Part shown: in pieces, positions 25,768-34,822 of the stretch
Position numbering within the stretch: the stretch's first letter is position 1
Layout of the letters: every line of letters begins with the position of its first letter
Assembly: GCA_964236495.1 (NCBI GenBank)
Contig: CAXSBR010000019.1
Location: 1 to 60,213, forward strand
Source of the DNA: CAXSBR01 sp964236495
Lineage (GTDB): Bacteria; Actinomycetota; Actinomycetes; Mycobacteriales; Jatrophihabitantaceae
Direction: 5' to 3'
DNA: 60,213 bases
Notes under the pieces: model-generated
Database searches by the model: none
Told to the model about the DNA's origin: nothing
What the model saw: only the letters and a program-made list of their open reading frames with translations
Translations under genes and position numbers: made by a program

Positions 25768-26334
25768 TTGCTTACGGCAGCGCTGGGTGGCGGTGGCCAG
25801 CTGAGGGCCTTGGAGGTCTGGCACGCTCCAGAGTTCGCCGATCATCTGGCGCGCGCCCATAGTCATATCAGGCCCTGGGTTGGACCGGCCTTCCTCACCG
25901 ACACCGTGGACGGCGCCCGGGCGACCCTTGCCCGGTACGCCCAGCACACTGCGACCGACGGAGCCCGGCTGTTCGGCATCTGGCTCGATGGACAGTTGGT
26001 CGGCGGGGTCATGTTCGTCGAGTTCAGCGCCGCCGCTGGCTTCTGCGAACTCGGTTGCTGGCTCGAGCCAGCAGCGCAAGGCCGCGGGCTCGTCACCGCC
26101 GCCGCTGAAATGCTCCTGGACTGGGCTTTCGACGTTCGCGGTCTACACCGCGCGGAATGGCGTTGCCGAAACGACAACGACCGCAGCGTTGCCGTCGCAC
26201 GACGTCTCGGTATGACGTTGGAAGGAGTTCTGCGGGAAGCGTGGCTCAACAGTGGCGTCTACCACGACAAGCAGGTCTGGGCTGTCCTCGCTCAGGAGTG
26301 GCGTACCGAGGTAGACCGTGACTCCCAGCCCTGA
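25768..26334 (+). CDS. GNAT acetyltransferase, RimJ/RimL type
   Basis: 188 residues. The acetyl-CoA loop appears as LEPAAQGRGLVTAAAEMLLDWAF (key residues QGRGLVT), followed by LHRAEWRCRNDNDRSVAVARRLG, the RimL signature, and EGVLREAW. The TTG start at 25768 is supported by GGGGAGG six bases upstream. The next gene starts inside its 3' end, so they are co-translated. Substrate (N-terminal amine or antibiotic) not predictable. Confidence 0.87.
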   Translation: MLTAALGGGGQLRALEVWHAPEFADHLARAHSHIRPWVGPAFLTDTVDGARATLARYAQHTATDGARLFGIWLDGQLVGGVMFVEFSAAAGFCELGCWLEPAAQGRGLVTAAAEMLLDWAFDVRGLHRAEWRCRNDNDRSVAVARRLGMTLEGVLREAWLNSGVYHDKQVWAVLAQEWRTEVDRDSQP

Positions 26335-27139
26335 CCCCGGAACCCGACCGTTGAGAACTGCTGACAACAGGCGTTCGCTCGGCTCACAGGATTTCGATCA
26401 GCTCGTGGCTCAAGCAGCGTCGGTGGACGTGAGTGGCTGGGATTTCTCCTGGCTGCACGGTCGAGCGTCCGAGCAGCGGCCGTCCTGGGGTTACCAGCGG
26501 CTGATGGCTGAGCGCCTTGCCGTCGTTCACGCCGCCCTGGACGTGCAAACCGGAGGCGGGGAAGTGCTCGCCGGTGCCTCAACCTTCCCACCGACAATGG
26601 TGGCGACGGAGTCGTGGCCGCCGAACGTTGCGCTTGCCACTCGGCGGCTTCATCCGCGCGGTGTCGTCGTGGTCGCCGATGCAGACGATCCGCCCCTGCC
26701 TTTCGCTGACGAGGCGTTCGATCTGGTCACCTCTCGGCATCCGGCCACGGTGTGGTGGGCAGAGATCGCGCGCGTTCTGCGTGCCGGTGGAACCTACCTG
26801 GCCCAGCATGTAGGGCCGGAGTCGGCCTGCGAGCTGTACGAGTACTTCCTCGGACCCCAGCAGTACGACGTTCACCCGCGGCACCCGGACCGGGAAGGCG
26901 TCGAGGTCGCGACGGCCGGCCTGACGGTGGAAACGATGTGCGAGGAGCGGCTGCAGATGGAGTTCTACGACATCGGCGCCGTCGTCTACTTCCTGCGCAA
27001 GGTGATCTGGATCGTTTCCGGTTTCACGGTCGAAGCCTACGTAGAAAGGCTGCGCGCCCTGCACGAACACATCCAGCGCAATGGTGCGTTCATCGCCCAC
27101 TCTTCGCGCGTCCTTGTCGTGGCACTGCGGCCGGAGTAG
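26318..27139 (+). CDS. Class I SAM-dependent methyltransferase
   Basis: 273 residues from a GTG at 26318 that overlaps the acetyltransferase by 17 bases. The core fold is visible as GGGEVLAGAS (motif I, atypical), VVVVADADDPPLPFADEAFDLVTSRHPA (acidic and DAFD-like loop) and IARVLRAGGTYLAQHVGPES. The canonical GxGxG is changed to TGGGEVLAG, as in a family of actinobacterial methyltransferases. Substrate unknown; co-transcription with a GNAT enzyme suggests a shared modification role. Confidence 0.82.
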   Translation: MTPSPDPGTRPLRTADNRRSLGSQDFDQLVAQAASVDVSGWDFSWLHGRASEQRPSWGYQRLMAERLAVVHAALDVQTGGGEVLAGASTFPPTMVATESWPPNVALATRRLHPRGVVVVADADDPPLPFADEAFDLVTSRHPATVWWAEIARVLRAGGTYLAQHVGPESACELYEYFLGPQQYDVHPRHPDREGVEVATAGLTVETMCEERLQMEFYDIGAVVYFLRKVIWIVSGFTVEAYVERLRALHEHIQRNGAFIAHSSRVLVVALRPE

Positions 27140-27234
27140 CCCGGGCGCGGCGGCCGGAATAGTCGTGGCGCAGCGGCCGGGTAGATGTGTCGCGGTGCTT
27201 GTCTGACGGCAGGTCAGGCACATGCCAGTGCGCG

Positions 27235-28089
27235 CTAGGGGTTGCGGCTGAGCCCGACATGGCCGGTGATTGCTACGACCGTGTCGCCGCCGACCCAGAT
27301 CTGGTCGCCGTCTCGTTTCACATGCACACGCCCGCGCCTTCCCAGTCGGGTGCCCTGCGCGACGACGTAGCTGTCCGGTGCGTACCCAGCCGGGATCAGC
27401 CACTGGGCCAGCGCGGCATTGAGGCTGCCTGTCACGGGATCTTCCGAGCCGGCGTCGACGGCCATGAAAGCACGCACCTCGAACGCCTCCGGCGACCCCG
27501 CCGGATGTGGCCCGACGACGCCGATGTCGGGAAAGCGCCCGAACTCCGACGGATTGGGCGAAAGTGACAGCACGCGCTGCGCATCGCGCAGGAGCAGCGC
27601 CACCCAGCCCGGACCGTTGTCGGCCCATTGGGCGTCGACAACATCGCCGGGCTCTACGCCGATCGCTCGCGCGATCTCGGCCACGTCGTCCGGTGCGACC
27701 GGGCCGCCACGTAACAGCGGGGGTGCCGCGAACGCCAGCCGCTCGCCGTCGCGGCGGATGCGGACCAGCCCGGCGCCGCACTGCTGCACCACCTCGCCGT
27801 CGACTCGCGGATGCCCGCCAGCGGCAAGCCATGCGCGCGCAGATCCCAGCGTGGGATGCCCGGCGAAAGGCAGCTCGCGTGTAGTCGTGAAGATCCGCAG
27901 CCGGTAGTCGGCGGCCGGATCCGTGGCCCGAAGGAGGAACGTCGTCTCACTGAGGTTCGTCCATCGCGCGAAGGCGGCCAACTGGTCGTCGCGCAGACCG
28001 TCGGCGTCGTGGACCACTGCCACGGGATTGCCAAGCAGGAAGCGATCAGTGAACACGTCGACCTGGGAGAAGGGCAGCACGGTGTCCAT
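27235..28089 (-). CDS. PhzF-family isomerase/epimerase
   Basis: 284 residues, diaminopimelate-epimerase-like fold. N-terminal VDVFTDRFLLGNPVAVV, the catalytic Glu in NLSETTFLL (about 48), the RIFTTTRELPFAGHPTLGSA substrate loop and the C-terminal SEDPVTGSLNAAL are diagnostic. In phenazine makers PhzF isomerises DHHA, but most homologues, including isolated ones like this, have unknown substrates. No phenazine genes are nearby. Confidence 0.9.
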   Translation of the reverse strand: MDTVLPFSQVDVFTDRFLLGNPVAVVHDADGLRDDQLAAFARWTNLSETTFLLRATDPAADYRLRIFTTTRELPFAGHPTLGSARAWLAAGGHPRVDGEVVQQCGAGLVRIRRDGERLAFAAPPLLRGGPVAPDDVAEIARAIGVEPGDVVDAQWADNGPGWVALLLRDAQRVLSLSPNPSEFGRFPDIGVVGPHPAGSPEAFEVRAFMAVDAGSEDPVTGSLNAALAQWLIPAGYAPDSYVVAQGTRLGRRGRVHVKRDGDQIWVGGDTVVAITGHVGLSRNP

Positions 28090-28118
28090 CCTCGCTCAAG
28101 ACCAGTCACCAGGCCGGA

Positions 28119-29036
28119 TCACCGTCGGCGGGTGAGGCTGACGCCGAGCAGGGTGAGCACGCCGCCGGCCAGCGCCAGTACGGGCGGGGTCTCGCCGAGC
28201 ACCGGCCACGCTCCCAGAACCGTGAGCGGTGGCACCAAGTAGGTGGTGACGCCCAGCCGGCTGGCGCTCGTCTGCGACAGTGCGTACGCCCAGGTGCCGA
28301 ACGCCACCGCAGTGGGAACGGCGCCCAGGTACACCATCGCGGCCAGCGCTCCGGACGAGGCGGTGCCCAGGTCGCTGGCTAATTGGCCGGTGAAAGGTAG
28401 GCAGGTCAGCGCTCCGACGATGCAGGCCAGCTGGGTCACCTGCAATGCCGGAAGCCGGCGCAGCACCTGCTTCTGAGCGATCACACCGACCGCCCATGCC
28501 AGCGCGGCCAGCAGGCACAGCAGCACCCCAGCGCCGTCGGAGCCGGCGCTGCCGGCGGTGGCAACGCCGATCAACGCCGCACCGCCGAACGCGACTCCGA
28601 CGCCGATGAACAACCAGCGCGGAAAGCCCTCGCCGAGCAGTGCGCCGGCGAGCAGGGCGATGAGAATCGGGCCGACGTTGACGAGCATCGCGGCGGTGCC
28701 TGCGTCGACGTGGTGCTCGGCCGCGTTCAGGGCCACGTTGTAGATCGCGAACCACGCCACCCCGCAGATCGCTATCAGTGCCCACTCGCGCCCCGACGGG
28801 CGTACCCACGCTCGTCGGGCCAGCTGGGCAACGCTGAGGACGACGCTGCCGACGGCCAGCCGACCCAGCGCGAGTGCTCCGGGGGCGAAGGCGTCTCGCA
28901 CGCCGCGGATGGCCAGGAACGCCGACGCCCACGCCGCGATCGTCACCAGTACCGCGCCGACGACGAGTCGAGGCCGGGCGGCTCGTGGCTGCCCGAGCCT
29001 CACGGCAGCCGGTCCCGGGCCCGCTGAGGTCGTCAT
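28119..29036 (-). CDS. EamA-family (DMT) membrane transporter
   Basis: 305 residues with ten hydrophobic segments forming two EamA repeats: first about 20-150 (WASAFLAIRGVRDAFAPGAL, NVGPILIALLAGALLGE), second about 165-300 (WAVGVIAQKQVL, TTYLVPPLTVLGAWPVLGE). Probably exports amino acids or other metabolites. ATG at 29036 is chosen to remove a long basic non-membrane extension. An intact counterpart of the broken EamA gene at 16391-17031, but the two are not close copies. Confidence 0.87.
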   Translation of the reverse strand: MTTSAGPGPAAVRLGQPRAARPRLVVGAVLVTIAAWASAFLAIRGVRDAFAPGALALGRLAVGSVVLSVAQLARRAWVRPSGREWALIAICGVAWFAIYNVALNAAEHHVDAGTAAMLVNVGPILIALLAGALLGEGFPRWLFIGVGVAFGGAALIGVATAGSAGSDGAGVLLCLLAALAWAVGVIAQKQVLRRLPALQVTQLACIVGALTCLPFTGQLASDLGTASSGALAAMVYLGAVPTAVAFGTWAYALSQTSASRLGVTTYLVPPLTVLGAWPVLGETPPVLALAGGVLTLLGVSLTRRR

Positions 29037-29149
29037 AGCGGCCACCGTAGAAGGTGAACCGGTTGCCCTGGTAGCGAGTTGTTGTCCGCCAAGGGTCCGA
29101 TGCGGGCATCGCAGCGCGGGCCCCCGGGCACGGCTCGGGCGCCGGCTGC

Positions 29150-31699
29150 CTACAGGCGGGGGTCGATCGGTTCGGACTCCAGGGCGAGCACCGCGAAAAC
29201 GGCTTCGTGCACTCGCCACAGCGGTTCGCGCCGCACGGCTCGCTCCAGCGACTCGATGCCGAGCGCGTACTCGCGCGCGGCCAGCGCGCGCTTGTGCCCG
29301 AGCGCGCGCTCGCGTAGCCGGTTCAGATTCGCCGGCTCGGTGTAGTCCGGGCCGTAGATGATGCGCAGGTACTCCCGCCCGCGCACCTTGATGCCGGGCT
29401 GGGCGTAGCCGCGACTAATTTTCACCAGGTTGGCCAGCGGCTTGACCACCATGCCTTCGCCACCGGCGGCGGTGAGGTCGGACCACCAGCGCACGCCGGC
29501 GTCGGTGGAGTCGGCGTCGTGGGTGTCCACGACGAGCCGCTTCGTCGGACGGATCAACGTCGGCGCCGCCGCCGCGAGACGATCGGCGAACGCCAGGTGC
29601 CAGCCGTGGTCGTCGTCGGTGAAGGTGCGCCCCTCGCCGGCCAGCAGTTGGAAGGGCGCGAGCTGCACTCCGTCCAGGCCCGACGTGGGCCAGACATAGC
29701 GCCGGTAGCTGTCGGTGAACGCCGATGCGTTGCGAGCACGCGACGTGGTCCGGGCCAGCAGATCGCCCACGTCGAGGCCGCGGGCCGCAGCTGCCTCGAG
29801 CACGCCGACCGCAGCAGGCAAAGCGGCCCGCGCGGCGGCTCCGACAGCTGCGTACTGGCGGCGCAGCAGATCCTCGGCCTTGACCGACCAGGGCAGGAGC
29901 TCGGCATCCAGCAGCAGCCAGTCGGTGTCGAGTTCGGTCCAGGCGCCGATGTCGTCGACGGCTCGCCGCACCCTGAGCAGGAGATCTTCGGTCAACGCGG
30001 GCGGGAAGAACGAGCGGCCGGTGCGCGTGTAGACCGCGCCGGTGGCGTCGTCGCAGGCCCCGAACCTGGCCGCGGCGACCTCGGCGCTGCGACAGACGAG
30101 CACGACGGCGCGCGAACCCATGTGCTTCTCCTGGCAGATCACCTGCGCCACCCCGTCGCGCCGGTAAAATTCGAACGCGGTGTCGGGATGCTCGAGCACG
30201 TCGCCGTCGGACGTCGTGGCGGTGGGCGCCATCGTGGGCGGCAGGTAGAGCAGCCAGCGCGGGTCGATGGCGAAGCGGCTCATCACCTCCAGCGCACCGG
30301 CGGCGTTCTCCTCCCGCACACTCACCCGTCCCGCCAGCCGGGTGTCCACGCCGCGCTTGCCCAGCACGTCGGTGATGGCCAGTTCGTCGACGTCGCGAGC
30401 GGTCTCGGGCGCGGCCTGTGCCGCAAACGGTCTGGCCGGTTCGTACCAGACCCGCTCGGCGGGAACGGAGACGATCTGCTTCTCGGGGTAGCGCAGCGCG
30501 GTGAGCTTGCCGCCGAAGACGCAGCCGGTGTCCAGGCACATCGTGTTATTGATCCACTCCGGCTCCGGGGTCGGGGTGTGCCCGTAGAGCACCATTGCCG
30601 AGCCTCGGTAGTCCTGCGCCCAGGGCAGGCGCACCGGCAGCCCGAACTCGTCGGTCTCGCCGGTGGTGTCGCCGTATAGCGCGAAGCTGCGCACCCGTGC
30701 CGACGCACGGCCGTGATAGGCCTGCTTGAGGCCCGCGTGGGCGATCACCAGCCGGCCGTCGTCGAGCATGAGATGGGAGACCAGCCCGTAGCAGAACTGC
30801 TGCACCTGCGCGCGGAACTCCGGTGGCTCGGCAGCCAGCTGAGCCAGGGTCGTCTCCAGGCCGTGGCTGACCTGGACCTGGCGGCCCTGCAGCGCTCGGA
30901 CCAGCTTGCTCTCGTGGTTGCCCGGTACGCACAGCGCATGCCCGGCCGCCACCATGCCCATCACCAGCCGCAGCACGCCGGGGGAGTCGGGGCCCCGATC
31001 GACCAGGTCGCCGACGAACACCGCCGTGCGCCCGTCTGGGGGCAGAGCATCGATCGGTCGGCGGTCTTCGTCGAAGCTCAGGACGTAGCCGAGCTCGGTG
31101 AGCAGGGCTTGGAGCTCGGAAAGGCAGCCGTGCACATCGCCGACGACGTCGAACGGGCCGTGTTCGGCCCTGAGGTCAGTGAGCAGCTTCTCCCGGACGA
31201 CGACGGCGTCGGCGACTTCCTGCTCGCTTCGCAGCACGTGCACCCTGCGGAACCCTTCCTTGCCCAGGTGCCGCAGCGAGCGGCGCAGCTGTTCGCGCTG
31301 GCGTTTCACCACCTCGGCACCGAAATTCCGGTCGGCACGGCCGGCGTTGCGGTCCAGGCAGACGCGCTCGGGAAGGTCCAGAACGATGGCGACGGGCAGC
31401 ACGTCGTGCTCGCGGGCCAGCTCGACGAGGCGGCGCCGGGACTCGGGCTGCACGCTCGTCGCGTCGACGACGGTGAGCAGACCGCGGTCGAGCCGTTTGC
31501 CGGCGATGTAGTTGAGAACGTCGAAGGCGGCGGCGGTGGCGGACTGGTCGTTCTCGTCGCCGGCGACGAGCCCGCGACAGAAGTCGCTGGAAAGGACCTC
31601 GAAGGGCGCGAAGTGCTGCCGGCCGAAGGTGGACTTGCCCGACCCGCTGGCGCCGACGAGGCAGACCAGCGACAGCTCGGGGATGGCGAGCTCGCTCAC
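29150..31699 (-). CDS. pnkp: Bacterial polynucleotide kinase-phosphatase (Pnkp), RNA repair
   Basis: 849 residues, three activities in one chain. Kinase: P-loop GASGSGKST (16-24). Phosphatase: binuclear metal motifs GDVHGC (187-192), GDLVDRG (230-236), GNHE (260-263), and later YGHTP (about 372). Ligase-like adenylyltransferase: EKHMGSR with the nucleotidyl Lys at about 525, continuing to the C-terminus. It heals and, with Hen1, seals and methylates cleaved RNA such as toxin-cut tRNA. The ATG overlaps the hen1 stop by four bases, so both proteins come from one message. Confidence 0.94.
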   Translation of the reverse strand: MSELAIPELSLVCLVGASGSGKSTFGRQHFAPFEVLSSDFCRGLVAGDENDQSATAAAFDVLNYIAGKRLDRGLLTVVDATSVQPESRRRLVELAREHDVLPVAIVLDLPERVCLDRNAGRADRNFGAEVVKRQREQLRRSLRHLGKEGFRRVHVLRSEQEVADAVVVREKLLTDLRAEHGPFDVVGDVHGCLSELQALLTELGYVLSFDEDRRPIDALPPDGRTAVFVGDLVDRGPDSPGVLRLVMGMVAAGHALCVPGNHESKLVRALQGRQVQVSHGLETTLAQLAAEPPEFRAQVQQFCYGLVSHLMLDDGRLVIAHAGLKQAYHGRASARVRSFALYGDTTGETDEFGLPVRLPWAQDYRGSAMVLYGHTPTPEPEWINNTMCLDTGCVFGGKLTALRYPEKQIVSVPAERVWYEPARPFAAQAAPETARDVDELAITDVLGKRGVDTRLAGRVSVREENAAGALEVMSRFAIDPRWLLYLPPTMAPTATTSDGDVLEHPDTAFEFYRRDGVAQVICQEKHMGSRAVVLVCRSAEVAAARFGACDDATGAVYTRTGRSFFPPALTEDLLLRVRRAVDDIGAWTELDTDWLLLDAELLPWSVKAEDLLRRQYAAVGAAARAALPAAVGVLEAAAARGLDVGDLLARTTSRARNASAFTDSYRRYVWPTSGLDGVQLAPFQLLAGEGRTFTDDDHGWHLAFADRLAAAAPTLIRPTKRLVVDTHDADSTDAGVRWWSDLTAAGGEGMVVKPLANLVKISRGYAQPGIKVRGREYLRIIYGPDYTEPANLNRLRERALGHKRALAAREYALGIESLERAVRREPLWRVHEAVFAVLALESEPIDPRL

Positions 31700-33156
31700 G
31701 TCGCCCTCCGGAACACAGCCAGCTGGGTGGGCGCCCCGACCTCGGCGTCGTCGTCACCGACGGGTAGGTAGCGGACGGTGTAGCCGTGCGCCGTCGCCGT
31801 CGTGTCCGCCCAATTCTGGAACTGTTCGCGCGTCCACTCGAACCGGTGGTCGCGGTGCCGCATCGCCCCAGCGGGCAGGTGTGGATAGCGCACGTTGTGC
31901 GCGGCGTTGGGCGTGGTCACCAGCACCGACGTGGGCCGAGCGTGCGCGAAGACGCTGCGCACTAGCGCCGGCAGCCGAGGCGGATCGACGTGCTCGATGA
32001 CCTCCATCAACACGATCGCGTCGTGCCCGGCAAGCCGGTCGTCGCGATAGGTCGCCGAGGACTGTAGGAGTTGCAGGCGGGCGCGCTGACTGTCCGGCAT
32101 CCGGTCCAGGTGCAGCCGCCGCTTGGCGAGGTTCAGCGCCCGGTGCGACACGTCCACTCCCAGAACCTGGCTGAACGCTGGATCGGAGAGGAGTTCACGG
32201 AGTAACGAGCCCTCGCCGCACCCCAGGTCGACGACGGTCGCCGCGCCCTCTTGGCGCAACGCGGCGACGACAGCGGACGTGCGCAACCGCGCCAACGGCG
32301 TCGATCGCTCCGGATCCGCGGCGGCGGGTGCCTCCAGTGCGTCGGCATCGGAATCGTCGGCTTCGCTGTCGTCGACCTCGGCCAGTCTGCTGACGGCGTC
32401 CTCGACCAAGCTGCGATGGTGTCCCAGGTAACGGCTGGTGATCGACGCCTGCTCCGGATGCGCCGCCAACCAGCTGCCACCGACACGCAGCAGCTTGTCG
32501 ACTTCGTCGGCGCCTACCCAGTAGTGCTTGCTGTCGTCGAGCACCGGCAGCAGCACGTACAACTGCGCCAACGCTTGGGACACCGGCAGCACTGCAGACA
32601 TTGTCAAGGCCACGTAAGGCGAGTCGCCCCATGCCGCAAGCTGCTCATCCAGCGCGATCGGCGTTGTGACGGCCGACCAGCCCAGCGGCGCGAACAGCCG
32701 CTCGACCAGGTCGGGTTCGCCCCGGCTGGGCAGAGCCGGGATACGAACCTCCAGCGGTATCGCCAGCCCGGCCAACTCCGGGCGGGCATCGCAGCGACCT
32801 GTCATCGCGGTACGGAACACCTTGCCCAGCGCCACCGCCAACATCGACGACGCCGCGTAGGGCCGATCGTTCACGTACTGAGAAAGCGAAAAGCCACTGT
32901 TTGCCGTTGCGCCCCCGTCGGCCTTGCCGCTTCGTCCGCCGCTGCCGGGGCGGCCGCGCACCAGCGCGATCGGGTCGACCTCGAGCAGCAGCGCAACCGT
33001 GCTCCGCTCGCTGGTTGCCTCGGGCCACAGCACGTGCGCGGTACCGACGGCGACGTCGAAGGACTGGGCCTTGTTTGGGTGTTTGTGCAGCAGAAAGCCC
33101 AGGTCGGTGGCGTCGGGCATGGAGGTGGACATCGCGGTGGACAGGGTCAGCAGCAC
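31696..33156 (-). CDS. hen1: Hen1 3'-terminal RNA ribose 2'-O-methyltransferase
   Basis: 486 residues. The N-terminal half is the Pnkp-interacting ligase-activating domain (DLGFLLHKHPNKAQSFDV, QYVNDRPYAASSMLAVAL). The C-terminal half is the Mn-dependent methyltransferase: DLGCGEGSLLRELL (SAM site), EVIEHVD and MRHRDHRFEWTREQF, which supply the metal ligands Glu, Glu, His and His. An acidic linker (about 250-275) separates the halves. Methylation at the repair junction protects RNA from a second cut. First gene of the operon with pnkp. Confidence 0.94.
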   Translation of the reverse strand: MLLTLSTAMSTSMPDATDLGFLLHKHPNKAQSFDVAVGTAHVLWPEATSERSTVALLLEVDPIALVRGRPGSGGRSGKADGGATANSGFSLSQYVNDRPYAASSMLAVALGKVFRTAMTGRCDARPELAGLAIPLEVRIPALPSRGEPDLVERLFAPLGWSAVTTPIALDEQLAAWGDSPYVALTMSAVLPVSQALAQLYVLLPVLDDSKHYWVGADEVDKLLRVGGSWLAAHPEQASITSRYLGHHRSLVEDAVSRLAEVDDSEADDSDADALEAPAAADPERSTPLARLRTSAVVAALRQEGAATVVDLGCGEGSLLRELLSDPAFSQVLGVDVSHRALNLAKRRLHLDRMPDSQRARLQLLQSSATYRDDRLAGHDAIVLMEVIEHVDPPRLPALVRSVFAHARPTSVLVTTPNAAHNVRYPHLPAGAMRHRDHRFEWTREQFQNWADTTATAHGYTVRYLPVGDDDAEVGAPTQLAVFRRAT

Positions 33157-33324
33157 CGGCCCAGTCTGCCGTGACCGTCCGGCGGTCGCGGCGAATTAGC
33201 GCCGATGGCGGTCTGGCAGCTCAATGTGTACCAGGCCGAGGAGTTGCCGATCGCCGGCTAGCCGAGACCTATAAGTGCCGGCGCTGAGAGGCTCGCTACG
33301 GGCCCTGCGTCGCACCGGCAGACC

Positions 33325-33400
33325 CTTCGGCCCCCGGCTGGGTGAAAACCCTCCAGACAAGCCGAAGGCCGCCCCTCATCTTGGCGGAGGACGGGCGGCC
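33325..33400 (+). ncRNA. Possible structured RNA of unknown class
   Basis: CTTCGGC (33325-33331) pairs with GCCGAAG (33361-33367) and encloses a GGG-TGAAAA-CCC hairpin. It is followed directly by GGCCGCCC (33367-33374) pairing with GGGCGGCC (33393-33400). Three nested or adjacent stems in 76 bases in otherwise empty DNA suggest an RNA or a terminator pair. No known family recognised. Confidence 0.3.
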
Positions 33401-34059
33401 GGTGGCGCGGATAACAACCTGGTCTGAGCGTACCTGAACACGCTCCCCACGCAAGACGTGACACGCTCGCGCGTCGTGTTTGTGGTGCCCCGAGCCGAGG
33501 TCACTGGCCGGCCGGGAGTAGTAAACCCAGTGCCCTGGTCGCCGCGGCGTGGTCGCACAGGCCGGGTGGGCCCCGTTTGACGGGTGCGGAATCGGCTTGG
33601 CTACCGAGGAATGAGTGCGGTAGCCCGTAGCAACTGGAGTAGCAGGACGGCGAGGGGTTGCCCCGATGCGTGAGCGCGGGAGCAGAACACGGTAGGCCCA
33701 CCCTCGGTGTCACTGTCGCACCCCGACCCTGTTGGACAGTCACAGGCCAGCTCAGCCCCGCCACGGCGGTGCTTTGGAGCAGCGCAACAGCCGGGTAGAG
33801 CCTGCTACACATGCCGCCCTAGCGCCGAAGTAACGCCCGGCGCCCTCGTGACACACCACGGTCAACCACCGTGGCCACCTGGCCAAATCCCGCGCTCATG
33901 GGCCACGTGCGCTCACCTCACCACCAACTCAACCTGACCGATTCCCGGCCCTGAGTACCGCGCAAAACCGCCACCACTCCCCCGACCGCGATCAGACCCG
34001 CGCCGCTCCTACCAGCGCAACCGAAATCCTGTACCCGCCGGTAGCCGGGCCAAAGGCAG

Positions 34060-34234
34060 TTCGAGCCGGGCGGACCCGGGCGTTCCTCCCGGGTTCGTCC
34101 GGGACTGGGGTATGGGGCGAGAGCCCCGCTCGGAACCGAAGGTTCCCTAACGCGCGCGCGCGCGCGCGAGGCACAACGCGGATGCGCTCCGCGCCCTCAT
34201 CCCAAAAAGCTTGTTGCGCGCAAGCGCGCAACAA
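34060..34234. repeat. Cluster of hairpins and (CG)9 run upstream of the partition operon
   Basis: Within 175 bases: a stem built on CGGACCCGGG and CCCGGGTTCGTCCG (about 34069-34101), GGGGC-GAGA-GCCCC (34114-34127), GGAACC-GAA-GGTTCC (34132-34146), a (CG)9 tract at 34151-34168, and TTGTTGCGCGC-AA-GCGCGCAACAA (34211-34234), a perfect 11-bp stem with two loop bases. Such clusters mark single-strand origins, oriT or incompatibility loci. Function is inferred. Confidence 0.6.
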
Positions 34235-34282
34235 CGAAAAGCGGCAGCGAGGAAGGAGTTGGCGGGGTAGCCAGCCGCATTC

Positions 34283-34332
34283 CTTGCTTGCTTTCTTGCT
34301 ATCAACATATAGGTAGCGTGGATGCTAGCAAG
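34283..34332. repeat. CTTGCT repeats, cluster A (candidate parS/operator)
   Basis: CTTGCT occurs at 34283-34288, 34287-34292 and 34295-34300, and inverted as AGCAAG at 34327-34332. The 11-mer CTTGCTATCAA (34295-34305) recurs at 34792-34802 just before parA. A TATAGG element sits downstream. Likely binding sites of the partition ribbon-helix-helix protein, serving as operator and perhaps centromere. Confidence 0.6.
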
Positions 34333-34361
34333 CACGCACCACAAACGAAAGGATTGTATAC

Positions 34362-34822
34362 ATGACCACCAGCATGACCACGCGGGAGCGCAACGTCATC
34401 GACCTGTTCCCACGGCTTGCGAAGGCGGCATTCAGTATTGGGCGACCGTCGAGGCCTACCGCCACAGCGGCAAGGACTTCACCGCTAACCGAGCGCGACT
34501 GGTTGATCGCGTCGCGGTCGACGAGTGCGGCGAGGCTGAGGCGTCGAGCCGGTACGTGCTCACTGCCGAGTTGATCGGAGTGACGTTGCGGCGGGTTGTG
34601 GCGTTGCCGGCGTCCACGTTCGAGCTGAGCGCCGGTTGGAAAAGTCGGCTGACCGCGTTGCACTTCGCGGCCGCCAAGCCCTACTTCGACAATCTGGACT
34701 ACGACGCCATAGATGCCCAACGTCCTGGCCCAGATAGCAACGCTGGGTCGTTTGCTCTACGGATGACGGCGGCGTTGCTTTCTATCGGATGCTTGCTATC
34801 AAGAACTAGAATCGAGGCATGA
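34362..34822 (+). pseudogene. Hypothetical plasmid gene with a frameshift, coupled to parA
   Basis: An ATG at 34362 after GAAAGGA opens a frame reading MTTSMTTRERNVIDLFPRLAKAAF. About 80 bases on, good coding sequence continues one frame back (QYWATVEAYRHSGKDF, then RLVDRVAVDECGEAEASSRY) to a TGA at 34820-34822. That stop overlaps the parA ATG. The intact product would be about 150 residues. No slippery heptamer is visible, so an indel (or sequencing error) is more likely than programmed frameshifting. Function unknown. Confidence 0.55.
34792..34814 (+). promoter_or_regulatory. CTTGCTATCAA site and -10 box before parA (cluster B)
   Basis: CTTGCTATCAA at 34792-34802 repeats the 11-mer of cluster A and is followed by TAGAAT (34808-34813), a good -10 box placing a start near the parA ATG at 34819. 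The same arrangement (repeat then -10 box) precedes the upstream gene, suggesting one repressor controls both. Confidence 0.55.

Larger units (their letters stand above)
33157..34361. other. 1.2-kb non-coding region at the left edge of the element
   Basis: No convincing gene on either strand. It holds a possible structured RNA at 33325-33400, a hairpin cluster at 34060-34234, a (CG)9 run at 34151-34168, and the promoter-proximal repeats at 34283-34332. This is what the origin or incompatibility region of a plasmid looks like, but no initiator gene is present. Confidence 0.55.

Noticed and set aside
33325..33400. 6C RNA or RNase P RNA
   Set aside because: The stems do not carry C-rich hairpin loops of 6C nor the conserved RNase P core; left as unknown structure.
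34151..34234. CRISPR array
   Set aside because: The repeats are hairpins and a dinucleotide run, without regular spacers; no cas genes in the window.
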